Source: Desulfobacula toluolica Tol2 (GTDB lineage Bacteria; Desulfobacterota; Desulfobacteria; Desulfobacterales; Desulfobacteraceae). Taken from it: 64,000 nt of DNA. How positions within the stretch are numbered: the first letter of the stretch is position 1; each line of letters begins with the position of its first letter. Below are positions 42,918-51,814 of the stretch, piece after piece. The position numbers and the translations under genes are program-made. The stretch is taken from positions 345,001 through 409,000 of the forward strand of contig NC_018645.1 in the NCBI RefSeq assembly GCF_000307105.1. The letters are read 5' to 3'. The notes under the pieces are model-generated. The model was not told the DNA's origin and did not search any database. It saw only the letters and a list, made by a program, of their open reading frames with translations.

Positions 42918-44558
42918 TTATTTGCCTTTACTTTTAGGGCCACCGCCACGAAGGCCTGCACCTGCACCCCGGACAGAAGTGGCCTGGGATTTGAAACCAC
43001 CGCTTTTTGCAAAATTCGTGCTTTGAAATTTTGGCGATTGTCTTACATAGGTGCCATAAGTCCCATATTTTCTTGACCCGTTTTTAGTTTGCCCGAAATA
43101 GGGTTTTTTATATCGGTAATCATTGTTCCAGCTATTCCATGAATTGTAATGAAAATAGGATGGCGGAAAAAAGAAAAGAGAAGAAAAAAGAGCATATTTT
43201 CCGTACCAGGACCAGAACTGATTGCCGGTATCGTCTTTTTTCCATTCTCCGTATTTTGAATTGCCCACATAAGCCATTCCCGGAGGTGCTGCCTGGGTCA
43301 GGCGGTCCTGTTCAAATACGCCATAGGGTTTGGCCAGAACGGCCATGCCAAGATATTCAAGATTGGCATCATAAAAATTTGCATCCACTTTTTCCCAATC
43401 TGTTTCTTTGGTGTCACCGTTTTCTTCTAATATATATTTATGAAAATAAGCTTCCCTGGAACTTTCCACCCAGAAGGAAGCGGCATTGTGTCCGCTTTCC
43501 GGCCATTGATCTGTGGGGTTAATGGACAATTGCTTCCACAAATCACCGATCTGACTTGAAAATCTTGAACTGTAAACACCTGTACCCAGACCTGCGCTAA
43601 TTGCTGCAATAGTATCAAGGTTATCTGCGGTCAAGGTTTCATATGCTTCAGGAGAAACTTTTCGATAAAAGTTAACAAACCTTGGATCGTAATAATCAGA
43701 GTTCTCATTCCAGGATTCCCTTTTGATGTTCACAAAATACTCTTCTTTCATGTCTTTAAGGATTTTTGTGTAACTGGAATAGAGCTGACCCATCTCTTTG
43801 ATAAATTTTGTTTCAAGAATTTTGGTCTGTTCAAGGCCTGAATCAAGCGATTCAACACTGTCTGTAAAGGCGGCATAGTCGGCTGTTGATCCTGCCGCAT
43901 GTCTTTTATATTGTTCTGTCACAACACTCAAATGCTTGCGGGATTGTCTTTCAAGTTTTGACAAGGGGGCAAACCGGGTATTGATTTTGTCTGTTAAATC
44001 CGGAAAGTCGGCAATTGCTTTTGCCATTGAACCGGTTTTTAATGCAGTTGCAATCCTGATGATATCGTCTGTGTTTTTTTGAGCCCCGGACTGCAAATCA
44101 GCAGCATTTTCAATGGTATTCCTGATTTTTGCAAATCGTAAAATCGGATACCGGGATAAATTTTCAGCGTTTTTAAGGACTTTTTTTATCCTTACAGTCT
44201 GCTGTATAACCTGAGAGGCAAGTTCAGGCTTGTTTTTGCCGACCAGGGGTGACAGATCTTTATCATAAAGTGTTTTGGCCCTTGTAAGCTCTTCATAGGC
44301 CAGTTGAAACTTTTGAGCCCAGTTTTCCTTTAAGGCAAATGGTTCAACTTCTTTAAACTCAGATGAGGCTGCCAGGGTTTCATATTGATCCTTGTGTTTG
44401 TCGATTTGGGATTTGCCTGTCTTGATGGCATCAGGTATGGCACGGGCCCTGTTTTTTAAATTTTTTGGAAGCCCTTCACCGCATCCTGCCAGAATAACAA
44501 CCAGGCCGGCAACGATCAATCCTGCAATGACGTCCACAAGGAGATGTTTTCTGATCAT
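42918..44558 (-). CDS. Large coiled-coil-rich lipoprotein with Gly/Ser/Tyr-rich tail
   Basis: A 546-residue protein not confidently assigned to a family. A signal sequence ends in the lipobox LVVILAGCGEG (Cys26), so it should be lipid-anchored. Residues 45-300 are strongly helical and charged, with heptad-like stretches. Residues 300-470 are mixed (DPRFVNFYRKVSPEAYETL, WVESSREAYFHKYIL). The last 90 residues are rich in Tyr, Asn, Ser and Gly and end RGAGAGLRGGGPKSKGK, recalling the low-complexity tails of YgiB/YjfM-type proteins in DUF350 clusters (tentative). It starts two bases after the DUF4178-like gene, so the two are translationally coupled. Confidence 0.7.
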   Translation of the reverse strand: MIRKHLLVDVIAGLIVAGLVVILAGCGEGLPKNLKNRARAIPDAIKTGKSQIDKHKDQYETLAASSEFKEVEPFALKENWAQKFQLAYEELTRAKTLYDKDLSPLVGKNKPELASQVIQQTVRIKKVLKNAENLSRYPILRFAKIRNTIENAADLQSGAQKNTDDIIRIATALKTGSMAKAIADFPDLTDKINTRFAPLSKLERQSRKHLSVVTEQYKRHAAGSTADYAAFTDSVESLDSGLEQTKILETKFIKEMGQLYSSYTKILKDMKEEYFVNIKRESWNENSDYYDPRFVNFYRKVSPEAYETLTADNLDTIAAISAGLGTGVYSSRFSSQIGDLWKQLSINPTDQWPESGHNAASFWVESSREAYFHKYILEENGDTKETDWEKVDANFYDANLEYLGMAVLAKPYGVFEQDRLTQAAPPGMAYVGNSKYGEWKKDDTGNQFWSWYGKYALFSSLFFFPPSYFHYNSWNSWNNDYRYKKPYFGQTKNGSRKYGTYGTYVRQSPKFQSTNFAKSGGFKSQATSVRGAGAGLRGGGPKSKGK

Positions 44559-44560
44559 CC

Positions 44561-45193
44561 TTAAAGGTCTCCTTTGCTGATGATGCTGATACTGTTTGGA
44601 TTTACAGGGCTTGAGGTGTAAATCCGGTACTCGTCTTTTCCAGAACCCTGCCATTCTTCAATGGTGAGGAATCTGGTATGAGCTTGATTTTCAAACTCAT
44701 ACATATAGACTTTTTCTTCTTTGTTTTCCTTGTAATAAACCGATGCCCAGTCGTCTTCATACCAGAATTTTTCGCCATTAATTATAATGACATCCTTGTC
44801 ATCGGCAATCTGATCCAGATCGTCTTCATCAATGACACCGCCTTCATCATCTTTTAAATTCCGAAATGACATGCGTTCAAGGGTCATGGAAACTTCAAGC
44901 TCGTCATCAAATTCCCATTCAAAATTAATGGTGTCACCGGTTTCAAGGCAAAGACAGGTCAGCTCATGAATAAAATATCCTTTTTTGCTTTTAAAATCAT
45001 CAGAGGTCTCTTCATATTTGTTTAAACTTTTTACAAAATAAGTGTTTCCAGAATATTCAAAAAACGACTGGCTGCCGACATCTTTTATGCTCAGTGATGT
45101 CTGTTCCTGCCGGGAAACAAGCTGGTCTGTGTCAAGGGTCCTTATGGCATCAAATCTTTCCTGGAAAGATCGTTGTGTTGCAATATCAAGCAT
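44561..45193 (-). CDS. DUF4178-like acidic protein
   Basis: A 210-residue cytoplasmic, strongly acidic protein. SFFEYSGNTYFVKSLNKYEE and a following beta-rich section with FEWEFDDELEVSMTLERM and EKFWYEDDWASVYYKE fit the general DUF4178 pattern of Trp/Tyr-rich strands. The match is by pattern and gene context rather than a clear signature. No enzymatic role is established for DUF4178. GGAGG precedes the ATG at good spacing. It lies 32 bp after telA and two bases before the lipoprotein, in a telA-DUF4178-lipoprotein-DUF350 unit. Confidence 0.6.
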   Translation of the reverse strand: MLDIATQRSFQERFDAIRTLDTDQLVSRQEQTSLSIKDVGSQSFFEYSGNTYFVKSLNKYEETSDDFKSKKGYFIHELTCLCLETGDTINFEWEFDDELEVSMTLERMSFRNLKDDEGGVIDEDDLDQIADDKDVIIINGEKFWYEDDWASVYYKENKEEKVYMYEFENQAHTRFLTIEEWQGSGKDEYRIYTSSPVNPNSISIISKGDL

Positions 45194-45225
45194 AAAATGC
45201 CTCCAATTTTAACCGTTCCGGTCTA

Positions 45226-46455
45226 TTAGTCCTTGCGTCTTGCAGTTAATGCATCAGTTCTTGCCCTGAACCGGTCATTCATTTTTCCCAGTGCATTGGA
45301 ACTTTGAGATGCGATATTAATGGTTTCCTGTGAAATCAGGGCGTATGTTTCAAATGCCTGTTCATAGGTTTGACAAGCTTCTTCAAGGGCATCAATGTTC
45401 ACGGTCATGCTCTGGCTCATTTTTGCGCCTTTTATGGCGGCATTGCCAATGACTTTGGCCGTGTCTTTCATGGTTTCGGCAGCGGCTTTTTGAACCATAT
45501 CAAGGTGTTGCATTGTTTCCATCTGCTGTTCAGCAGCCACCCGTACAGCCAGGGCGTTTTTAACGGCCGTGGAAAGGATCATATCCGTTCTCTGAACCAG
45601 CCGTCTGACCAGGTGGGCGTTTCTCACCATCATCTCCCCGCCGAACCGTGTCTGGAGATTTGAGTTGTCAATGGTCTGCAGGTCAACTACGGCCATGGCA
45701 AGGTCGCTTGTCAATGTGGTTAAGGCTTCTTTGTTTCTTGGATCTTCGATGGTTCTCATATGATCCATTAATTTTTGCCATATGATTTGTCCCAGATAGA
45801 TTCGTTCCTGGAGTCTTGGCTGGATCTCTTTTAAGGTGTCACAAATGGTGGACAACTCTGATGCATCAAAAGCCACCTGGTCAGCCTCATTTCTTAAATG
45901 ATCCCGGATGCCGTCAATGGTGGAGTTTACCGTTTCCCTTCGTTCGGCAATAATTTTGAGGACTTCATCCCCTTTGGGCAGACGGTTCACGGTTTTTGTG
46001 AACAGACCCAGTATTTTTTTTTGAAAGGGCATCTCGGCTCTTGCCACCATGGTGGGATTGACTTTATCCAGTTCCATTTTAATGGCCAGAATATTTTTTC
46101 CAACAGGAGAAGAGTCATCTGCGGCAACATTTTTAAGCACATTGCCCATTTTGCGGTCATACAGGGTCACCTGGGCCTGGGTCTCGTCCATGATCTCCTG
46201 GCCCAGGCTGAAGACAAAATTACCAAGCTGCCAGTCAGAAGGATCGGCTTTTATCTTTTCAATGAATTCATCGGCCTTGGCTTCAATAGCCTGTATATCT
46301 TCAACCGTCAGATGTTTGGGTTGTACAGGTTCAAGATTGGACGGTGCCTGTACCGGGGTTAAGGCACCTTGCCCCGACACTTGGGTAACTTCGGACAATA
46401 CAGGTGCTTTTGCCTGTTGGGCAACGCTTTGAAGATCTTGGGTCATGTCATTCAT
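45226..46455 (-). CDS. telA: TelA/KlaA-family toxic-anion resistance protein
   Basis: A 409-residue almost entirely helical cytoplasmic protein. After a low-complexity N-terminus (1-45), the TelA core shows LGQEIMDETQAQVTLYDRKMGNVL, RLPKGDEVLKIIAERRETVNS, QDPRNKEALTTLT-type segments and RNAHLVRRLVQRTDMILSTAVKNALAVRVA. The family was named for plasmid tellurite resistance, but chromosomal homologs such as Bacillus YaaN are linked to envelope stress, often beside XpaC. Tellurite resistance should not be assumed. It is the first gene of the downstream unit, with AAAGGA ahead. A 196-bp gap separates it from the XpaC-like gene. Confidence 0.87.
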   Translation of the reverse strand: MNDMTQDLQSVAQQAKAPVLSEVTQVSGQGALTPVQAPSNLEPVQPKHLTVEDIQAIEAKADEFIEKIKADPSDWQLGNFVFSLGQEIMDETQAQVTLYDRKMGNVLKNVAADDSSPVGKNILAIKMELDKVNPTMVARAEMPFQKKILGLFTKTVNRLPKGDEVLKIIAERRETVNSTIDGIRDHLRNEADQVAFDASELSTICDTLKEIQPRLQERIYLGQIIWQKLMDHMRTIEDPRNKEALTTLTSDLAMAVVDLQTIDNSNLQTRFGGEMMVRNAHLVRRLVQRTDMILSTAVKNALAVRVAAEQQMETMQHLDMVQKAAAETMKDTAKVIGNAAIKGAKMSQSMTVNIDALEEACQTYEQAFETYALISQETINIASQSSNALGKMNDRFRARTDALTARRKD

Positions 46456-46651
46456 GTTATTGTGTTCCTTTCTTCTTGCTGATTTTTAATATGGTTTGCT
46501 TAACAAGATGAAAAATTCCTGTTTCACGCAGACTGCCCGAATTTAAGGTCTCAGCTTACAGTCTCTCTACAGGATTCAATTCCGGTGGAACCCACCGTAT
46601 GTTTTGTTTACATAATCCAACCAACTCTATTTTAAAAAAATATTATATCCC

Positions 46652-47173
46652 TTAAGAAAATTTACCGGCAAGGAAATTGGCCATGGTCTTAAATTCTGCA
46701 GTCTCATTTTTTTCCACAATATCCCTGGACCGATTGGAAACATCATGCAGACTTTCAATAGTTTTTGTGAACATACCAATTTGATTTTCCCGGCTGTCCA
46801 GGGACAGGTCAAGATATTCCTTGACTGTTTTGTAAAGATGGTTTTTGCCGATTTTCTTGATTTCATAGGTCAGGGTTTCTCCGGGATACCGTTCCATCAT
46901 TGCCGGAGTTACCACCATTAGATCATCAATAATGCTTTCTATTTTACGGGTCATCTCAATGGAAAAATCTTTGTCTTTTCTCGTGAGAATATTCAACTTT
47001 AACAAAGAATCCAGAATGGCTTTGTACTCCTGGTCAGGCGATGCCTTTGCCTGTGGAGCAGTTGAAGACAGTTTGCTGTCTTTTTGTGCTGTCTTTTCGG
47101 TTTTCTTTTTTTTTACCATAACGGCAACGCTGATAACTGCAATAAGAAAAATTGCTGAAATGATCATTGTCAT
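46652..47173 (-). CDS. XpaC-like membrane-anchored helical protein (tentative)
   Basis: A 173-residue protein: one N-terminal membrane helix (MTMIISAIFLIAVISVAVMV), a Lys/Ser/Ala-rich linker to residue 55, then a helical cytoplasmic domain with KIESIIDDLMVVTPAMMERY and LYKTVKEYLDLSLDS. The domain pattern resembles XpaC, the usual partner of TelA, and the position directly upstream of telA supports this. Start ATG 47173 is chosen because AAGGAG lies ten bases upstream; the frame extends to 47206 without a ribosome site. A long hairpin (47235-47273) lies upstream. Confidence 0.6.
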   Translation of the reverse strand: MTMIISAIFLIAVISVAVMVKKKKTEKTAQKDSKLSSTAPQAKASPDQEYKAILDSLLKLNILTRKDKDFSIEMTRKIESIIDDLMVVTPAMMERYPGETLTYEIKKIGKNHLYKTVKEYLDLSLDSRENQIGMFTKTIESLHDVSNRSRDIVEKNETAEFKTMANFLAGKFS

Positions 47174-47234
47174 TGTATTACTGCTCCTTAGGTTTAAGGT
47201 GTTCATTTTAACAATATTTTAAAAAAAATAATGC

Positions 47235-47273
47235 AAAACTTAATATTTACAAGGTATGTAAATATTAAGTTTT
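47235..47273. repeat. Perfect 16-bp inverted repeat, AT-rich
   Basis: AAAACTTAATATTTAC and its exact reverse complement flank AAGGTAT. It lies between the radical SAM gene end and the XpaC-like gene on the minus strand. It could terminate the upstream transcript or act as an operator. A smaller hairpin (ATAATATGC/GCATTATA) follows at about 47273-47298. Confidence 0.75.
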
Positions 47274-47388
47274 ATAATATGCTTCTGCATTATACTTAAA
47301 ATAAGCTTTATCGTATTTAAAATCAGACCTTTATTGATTCGTGTCAATAAAAGTGTTTTTTTTGTGGGATTGGGCTTTTTTCACCGGG

Positions 47389-48816
47389 TTAGTAATATTG
47401 AGCAAGGCCCGGTGTGATGATTTCAAACGGCAGAATTCCCCGGTACAGATCTGGTGCCGGGGTATCAAAAACCTTATGGATCTGTTCATTATCCCGGGCG
47501 ATTATCAGGCAGCCAAAGGCTTGAATTTGTTCTCCCTCCATCCATATCCCGGGCTGTACAACCTGTCTTTCGATCACAACGGTTTTATTGGGGTTCAAGG
47601 GTACCTGTTTGAAGGGATGGTAGTAGGTAACACCTGGCCTGATGGCAGAGGTGCTGTAAACGATCTTGAGCCGGACACAAGAAAAATCAATCAAATGCCA
47701 TAAGCCGGCGGCAAACGAGAGGCTGTCCTTTTCACCGGACAGGCTGTACAAAGAAGAATCGACCTGTGCAGACAAAAGGGTTTGGCAGATACCGGTAATG
47801 ATTTCCCTGGTTCCGGTGATTTTCATATGCCGAATATGACCCGTAGACGTAATATCTTCGTAAGCAGCCTTGATTTCCAGGGAATACCGTTTCCTGGCCC
47901 CGGCCCCCTGGAATTGGTTACGATAAGTAAATGAACAATAATTGATAGGCAGGGCAATGGATTGATCCAGAGAATATTGAATCAATTCCAGGGCAGCCAG
48001 TTCAGTTTCAAGTACCGTAACCCTGGGACCGTGGACAAAGGTATAGCCCCTGTTGATAAGACGGCTGCTGTTAAAGGGCGTACACCGGATCTGGTGAAGG
48101 TTCAGGTGATCCACTCCGGATTTGTACAGAATATTGATCAGTTTTTTGGTACTGGGCAGGTCTTCAGGGATAGCCGGAATTTCAACTGTTACCCGGGGAA
48201 TAATGCCGACTGCTTTTTCCAGGGCTTTAAGCCGGTAAAAGTTGGCGCTGATGTCAAACCGGATCTCGTCAAGGCCACTGTCTCTTAAGGCTGCAAGCTT
48301 TTCCCCGGTTACCAGAAGCCCGTTGGTATACATCCAGGTATATACTGGATGGTCTGTCCGGGCCTTGAGGACTTCCAGGTACTTAAGTACCCGGTCAAAG
48401 GTTAAAAAAGGTTCCCCTCCGCTGAAGCTGACTCCCTTAATATTAAATCGGCACACATAATCGGCATAATCTTTTGGATTATCAAAAATCAGGGTATTGG
48501 CCATGGGCTGCCCAGGGTCGTCCTGGGAAGAGGGACAGTAAAAGCAGCGGGCATTGCAGATGCCGTTGATAAACAGGCAGGACCATTCTCCCTGTCCGCA
48601 GATGGCACAGCCCGGGGAGATGGCGTGGGTATGCAGCTTTGTTTGTGAATACTTCCATCCCGCATAAGGGCTGCTGAAAACAGAATTTATCAAGGTCTTC
48701 CTGAGCCTGGAAGCGGCCTGGGCCTGGTCCTGGCTAAGCCATTTCATTGTTTCATAATTGTCCTGATATTCTTTTTGGTTCCGGCAGATCATCTCCTGGA
48801 TATTTTCCGCATACAT
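47389..48816 (-). CDS. Radical SAM protein
   Basis: A 475-residue iron-sulfur enzyme. The CxxxCxxC cluster motif is NGICNARCFYCPSS near residue 90, preceded by CAICGQGEWSC, which may bind a further metal. GVSFSGGEPFLTFDRVLKYLE is the SAM-binding GGE motif, and YTWMYTNGLLVTGEKL and EIRFDISAN continue the barrel. The C-terminal 200 residues lack an obvious SPASM signature. Pyruvate-formate-lyase-activating-type or tRNA/peptide-modifying roles are all possible; substrate is unknown. AAGGGAA precedes the ATG. It lies alone between the decarboxylase operon and the TelA block, with a possible sigma-54-like site upstream. Confidence 0.82.
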   Translation of the reverse strand: MYAENIQEMICRNQKEYQDNYETMKWLSQDQAQAASRLRKTLINSVFSSPYAGWKYSQTKLHTHAISPGCAICGQGEWSCLFINGICNARCFYCPSSQDDPGQPMANTLIFDNPKDYADYVCRFNIKGVSFSGGEPFLTFDRVLKYLEVLKARTDHPVYTWMYTNGLLVTGEKLAALRDSGLDEIRFDISANFYRLKALEKAVGIIPRVTVEIPAIPEDLPSTKKLINILYKSGVDHLNLHQIRCTPFNSSRLINRGYTFVHGPRVTVLETELAALELIQYSLDQSIALPINYCSFTYRNQFQGAGARKRYSLEIKAAYEDITSTGHIRHMKITGTREIITGICQTLLSAQVDSSLYSLSGEKDSLSFAAGLWHLIDFSCVRLKIVYSTSAIRPGVTYYHPFKQVPLNPNKTVVIERQVVQPGIWMEGEQIQAFGCLIIARDNEQIHKVFDTPAPDLYRGILPFEIITPGLAQYY

Positions 48817-48857
48817 GGCTCTTTTCCCTTTGTTGATGGATAAAGTTCATGATAAGA

Positions 48858-48873
48858 TGCAGGATGTATGCCG
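48858..48873 (-). promoter_or_regulatory. Weak sigma-54-like site upstream of the radical SAM gene
   Basis: On the minus strand CGGCATACATCCTGCA keeps the GG-N10-GC spacing, with CGGCAT for TGGCAC and CTGC for TTGC. It lies about 42 bp before the radical SAM start. It could be chance, but it would place this gene with the sigma-54 operon upstream. Confidence 0.35.
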
Positions 48874-49055
48874 ACTAAGATGGTACTGACAAGCATAACC
48901 TGACCATCAGCTTGAATTATAAACAAATAATTTATTTTTCAGGGCTGAAAGCCTGAACCGCAGAGCATTGAATATGCCCCTGAAACAGGACTTATGAATT
49001 CTGAAAACCAAAAAACAAGACCCTGTGCTTCCTGTTGCATATTGTTTTTTTTGCT

Positions 49056-49229
49056 TTAACAACCGGTCTCATCTTCAGGATTGATGTCATCGTGTAAATC
49101 GCTTAGAAAGTCATCATCTATGAAGATATCCTGACAGTGTCCAAAGCTGTTATCAAATTCACAAAACGGGCATTCGTAAACATGGGGAGATAATAATCCC
49201 CCGCAATTTAAACAAAAATTGTAAGACAT
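49056..49229 (-). CDS. 57-residue zinc-ribbon microprotein
   Basis: Small protein starting MSYNFCLNCGGLLSPHVYEC and continuing PFCEFDNSFGHC. Two CxxC pairs (CLNC and CPFC, the second Cys pair following 13 residues later) form a clear zinc ribbon, followed by a very acidic tail (DIFIDDDFLSDLHDDINPED). AAAGGAG lies five to six bases before the ATG, and the gene starts 16 bp after the PLP decarboxylase stop. It is therefore the last gene of the sigma-54 operon. It may be a carrier or adaptor; the acidic tail ending in ETGC is notable (inference). Confidence 0.75.
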   Translation of the reverse strand: MSYNFCLNCGGLLSPHVYECPFCEFDNSFGHCQDIFIDDDFLSDLHDDINPEDETGC

Positions 49230-49245
49230 TGGTTTCTCCTTTTCT

Positions 49246-50538
49246 TTAATTTTCAGATGTTAATAAATCACAGTGAGATTCAAAGGATTTAAGTGACAAT
49301 GGATTTTCAATCTTATCCAGAATCAAGACCTTTGGCAGGGGCTTGATAAACTCTTGTCTCAAGCTGTATGTATAAGCCCCCTGGGTAGGGATCATCAAAA
49401 TGTCACCTTCCAGGATATTCTTCCCGAAATAGGCGTATCCCCATACATCATGGGGGGTGCATAAGGACCCGAGAATATGGCAGGGCCTTTCTGTCATCTG
49501 GCTTTGTGTCAGATTCAGTACAGGAAAGTAGTCAGTTTCAAATCGTTCCCAGCCAACCGCATTTGTTCCGGCATCCGTGATAACAAGGTCGTCGGCTTTT
49601 TTGTCCGTAACACTGACAAGAATGTGCATGGCATCATTGCATATCCATCGGCCGGGTTCAAAACAGATGGTGCTGTCTGTTAAAGGCAGTATTTTTTCTT
49701 TAATCACCTTGGCCAGACTTTCGGCAAAAACATCAATGGGTGAAGACGGATTTATACAGGGCATCTGACCCTGTTCACCCAGCAGCCATTCGCCCTGGGG
49801 CGGCCAATACCCACCGCCTATGTCAATAAATTTACATGATTTGCGAAAGGAATCAGGCATTTTACTGATCAGATCACTCAACACGTTTAAAAATTCAACC
49901 TGCCGGTCAGGAGCAAGATTCCAGGAGGAATGAAACTGCAGGCCCTTAAACTCAAGATATGGGTGACATGAAATGTTATCATAAACCAACGGCAAATTTT
50001 CCGGCATGATCCCAAATTTACGCCACAATCCCTCGGGATTGTTGTTCAGTCTCACCCCCACCTTTATTTGCAGTTTTTTTCTGTTTGATATGATTTTGAG
50101 TCGTTCACACTCGCCGAAACTGTCTAAAAGGACAGTCACCCTGTCATTGTTGTTCGCTGCCAGTTCAAGCTCTACGTTAGTCTTGCCCGGACCGCTGAAA
50201 ATAATGTTTTTTGCCTTGAGCCTGAGTGCGGCTTCAAGCTCAAGCCCGCTTGAGACATCCAGCCCGAATCCCTGTTCCAGAAGAGTTTTTGAAACACAAG
50301 CCAGGTTGTTGCTTTTCATGGCAAAATAAAACGCTGTCCTGGGCAGTTTTTTTTCAAAAGCGGTTCTGAATTGATTTGCCCGCTTTTTTAATACATCGGT
50401 TTCAAGGATATAAAGTGGAGAGCCAAAATTTTTGACTGCATTAATAAAAACCTGTTTTCGTTCAAAAAAGCCTTGAACAAAATCATTCAGCAAGACTTTG
50501 GATATTGGGGTAAAATCATATTTTTTATTGTTATTCAA
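49246..50538 (-). CDS. PLP-dependent decarboxylase, DAP/ornithine decarboxylase group IV-like
   Basis: A 430-residue alanine-racemase-fold decarboxylase. The PLP lysine is in FYFAMKSNN (about Lys75); the barrel shows GFGLDVSSGLELEAAL, FIDIGGGYWPP (PLP phosphate loop) and FEPGRWICNDA; the active-site cysteine region is ILGSLCTPHDVWG. Substrate could be diaminopimelate, carboxynorspermidine or another amino acid; with dapL elsewhere a lysine role is possible, but context points to a dedicated pathway. There is no usable ATG before Lys75; a TTG at 50538 with GGAG six bases upstream is the likely start, overlapping the ATP-grasp stop by eight bases. Co-transcribed with the ligase. Confidence 0.83.
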   Translation of the reverse strand: MNNNKKYDFTPISKVLLNDFVQGFFERKQVFINAVKNFGSPLYILETDVLKKRANQFRTAFEKKLPRTAFYFAMKSNNLACVSKTLLEQGFGLDVSSGLELEAALRLKAKNIIFSGPGKTNVELELAANNNDRVTVLLDSFGECERLKIISNRKKLQIKVGVRLNNNPEGLWRKFGIMPENLPLVYDNISCHPYLEFKGLQFHSSWNLAPDRQVEFLNVLSDLISKMPDSFRKSCKFIDIGGGYWPPQGEWLLGEQGQMPCINPSSPIDVFAESLAKVIKEKILPLTDSTICFEPGRWICNDAMHILVSVTDKKADDLVITDAGTNAVGWERFETDYFPVLNLTQSQMTERPCHILGSLCTPHDVWGYAYFGKNILEGDILMIPTQGAYTYSLRQEFIKPLPKVLILDKIENPLSLKSFESHCDLLTSEN

Positions 50539-51814
50539 TTTCAACTCCAAGACGCTTACCAATCAGGAAACACTGGGTTTCCGGATATTGTTTGTGATCC
50601 GGTGCAATGATCATGTGACCCAGAAACCATGAATCATAGTCATCCGGCGGCATGGTAATGATATGGCCGGGTTTCCGGGTAAAATGTATTTTTTTGATTC
50701 TTTTTTCGTTTTGCAGCAAATCCGTATTAAATCTTTTTAATACACCGGCTTTATGGGCATGAAGCCGAATCCCGATGTGGGGGGTGAAGTGAGTTGTGCC
50801 ATTTAGGCCCAATGGCTTTTTTTCAGCAAAATCAAGTGTCAGTTTTAAGATATCCAGATTGCCTGCTTCTTTCAAAAGAAACGGCAGACAATCCCCTCCC
50901 GGCCTTGGTGTCATTTCGATCAGAACCGGCTGGTAATCATTTATAATAAAATCCACCATGCACAATCCCCTTCGGATGCCGAGGCATTTTGCACTGTTGA
51001 GCAAAATATTTTCAAGATGCGCTTTATCTGTATGCTCTGGCATATCGGATGGAATCACATACCCTGAAACCGTTCCAAAAGGCCTGTTGTCCGGTTTGAT
51101 TTTCCGGGTTAATCTGATGATGGTAACGACATTGTTTTCAATAATAAAATCGCAGCTGTATTCCGGCCCGTCCAGGAACTCTTCGGCAAGCATCAAGTCG
51201 TCCTGAGAAGAAGTCTTTTTAAACAGGGGATTTTCACATCTTCTTTTTAAACCGGCTTTAATGGTCATAAATGCTTTTTTACAGTCATCCAGGGTTTTGC
51301 ACCTGAAAACAAGTTCGCTTCCGCTTCCGAAAAAAGGTTTTAAAACCACTTCTTTTTGACGCAGATCAAGAAATCGGGCAACATCATCCACAGAATTGAC
51401 AGCTGCTGTTAAAGGGCATGGAATATTGTTTTTTTGCCAGAGTTGTTTGGAAACATACTTGTCCCGGCAATTTCTGATCGCATACAGATCAGGATAGATC
51501 AGTCCGAACTCAGAGGCTATCAATGCAGCCGTCTCCATGGATTCACAATCGAAACAGGCTACACCGGTAAGTGTTTGGCCCCATGTTTTCAAATGGTGTA
51601 AAAGATCTGTTTTAATCCGGTTAAAGTCATTAAGGGGGATGAGAAGCTCTTCAAGGTCTTTGGGAGAATCTTCTTGAGCGTTCTTTCTGATTTCAGGATC
51701 GGTTAGAAACAGCGCTCGATTGGGACAGGCCGTTCGTATCCACTCGATATAATCCGATGTGGTGCCAACGACCAGCACTCTTTTTTTGTTATGCACAGGC
51801 AGCATTTTTTTCAT
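50531..51814 (-). CDS. ATP-grasp carboxylate-amine ligase
   Basis: A 427-residue ligase of the carbamoyl-phosphate synthase/D-Ala-D-Ala type. A Rossmann-like pre-domain (KKRVLVVGTTSDYIEWI) is followed by the ATP-grasp fold: RDKYVSKQLWQKNNIPCP, VVLKPFFGSGSELVF, LAEEFLDGPEYSCDF and the Mg-binding VDFIINDYQPVLIEMTPRPGG. Such enzymes join a carboxylate to an amine through an acyl phosphate, often in peptide or polyamine conjugation. The frame extends to 51934, but ATG 51814 was chosen as the first start compatible with the upstream gene (26-base overlap). It sits between a FemAB-like protein and the decarboxylase. Confidence 0.83.
   Translation of the reverse strand: MKKMLPVHNKKRVLVVGTTSDYIEWIRTACPNRALFLTDPEIRKNAQEDSPKDLEELLIPLNDFNRIKTDLLHHLKTWGQTLTGVACFDCESMETAALIASEFGLIYPDLYAIRNCRDKYVSKQLWQKNNIPCPLTAAVNSVDDVARFLDLRQKEVVLKPFFGSGSELVFRCKTLDDCKKAFMTIKAGLKRRCENPLFKKTSSQDDLMLAEEFLDGPEYSCDFIIENNVVTIIRLTRKIKPDNRPFGTVSGYVIPSDMPEHTDKAHLENILLNSAKCLGIRRGLCMVDFIINDYQPVLIEMTPRPGGDCLPFLLKEAGNLDILKLTLDFAEKKPLGLNGTTHFTPHIGIRLHAHKAGVLKRFNTDLLQNEKRIKKIHFTRKPGHIITMPPDDYDSWFLGHMIIAPDHKQYPETQCFLIGKRLGVEIE

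Noticed and set aside
42895-43012. N-terminal extension of the DUF350 protein
   Set aside because: It would overlap the lipoprotein gene end, and a proper AAGGAGG lies before ATG 42895.
44558-44654. N-terminal extension of the large lipoprotein
   Set aside because: The extra 32 residues run inside the DUF4178-like gene in another frame and would bury the signal peptide.
45226-46455. A tellurite-resistance operon
   Set aside because: TelA alone does not show tellurite resistance. No TerC/TerD/TerZ-type or tehAB genes are present, and the context is envelope and polyamine related.
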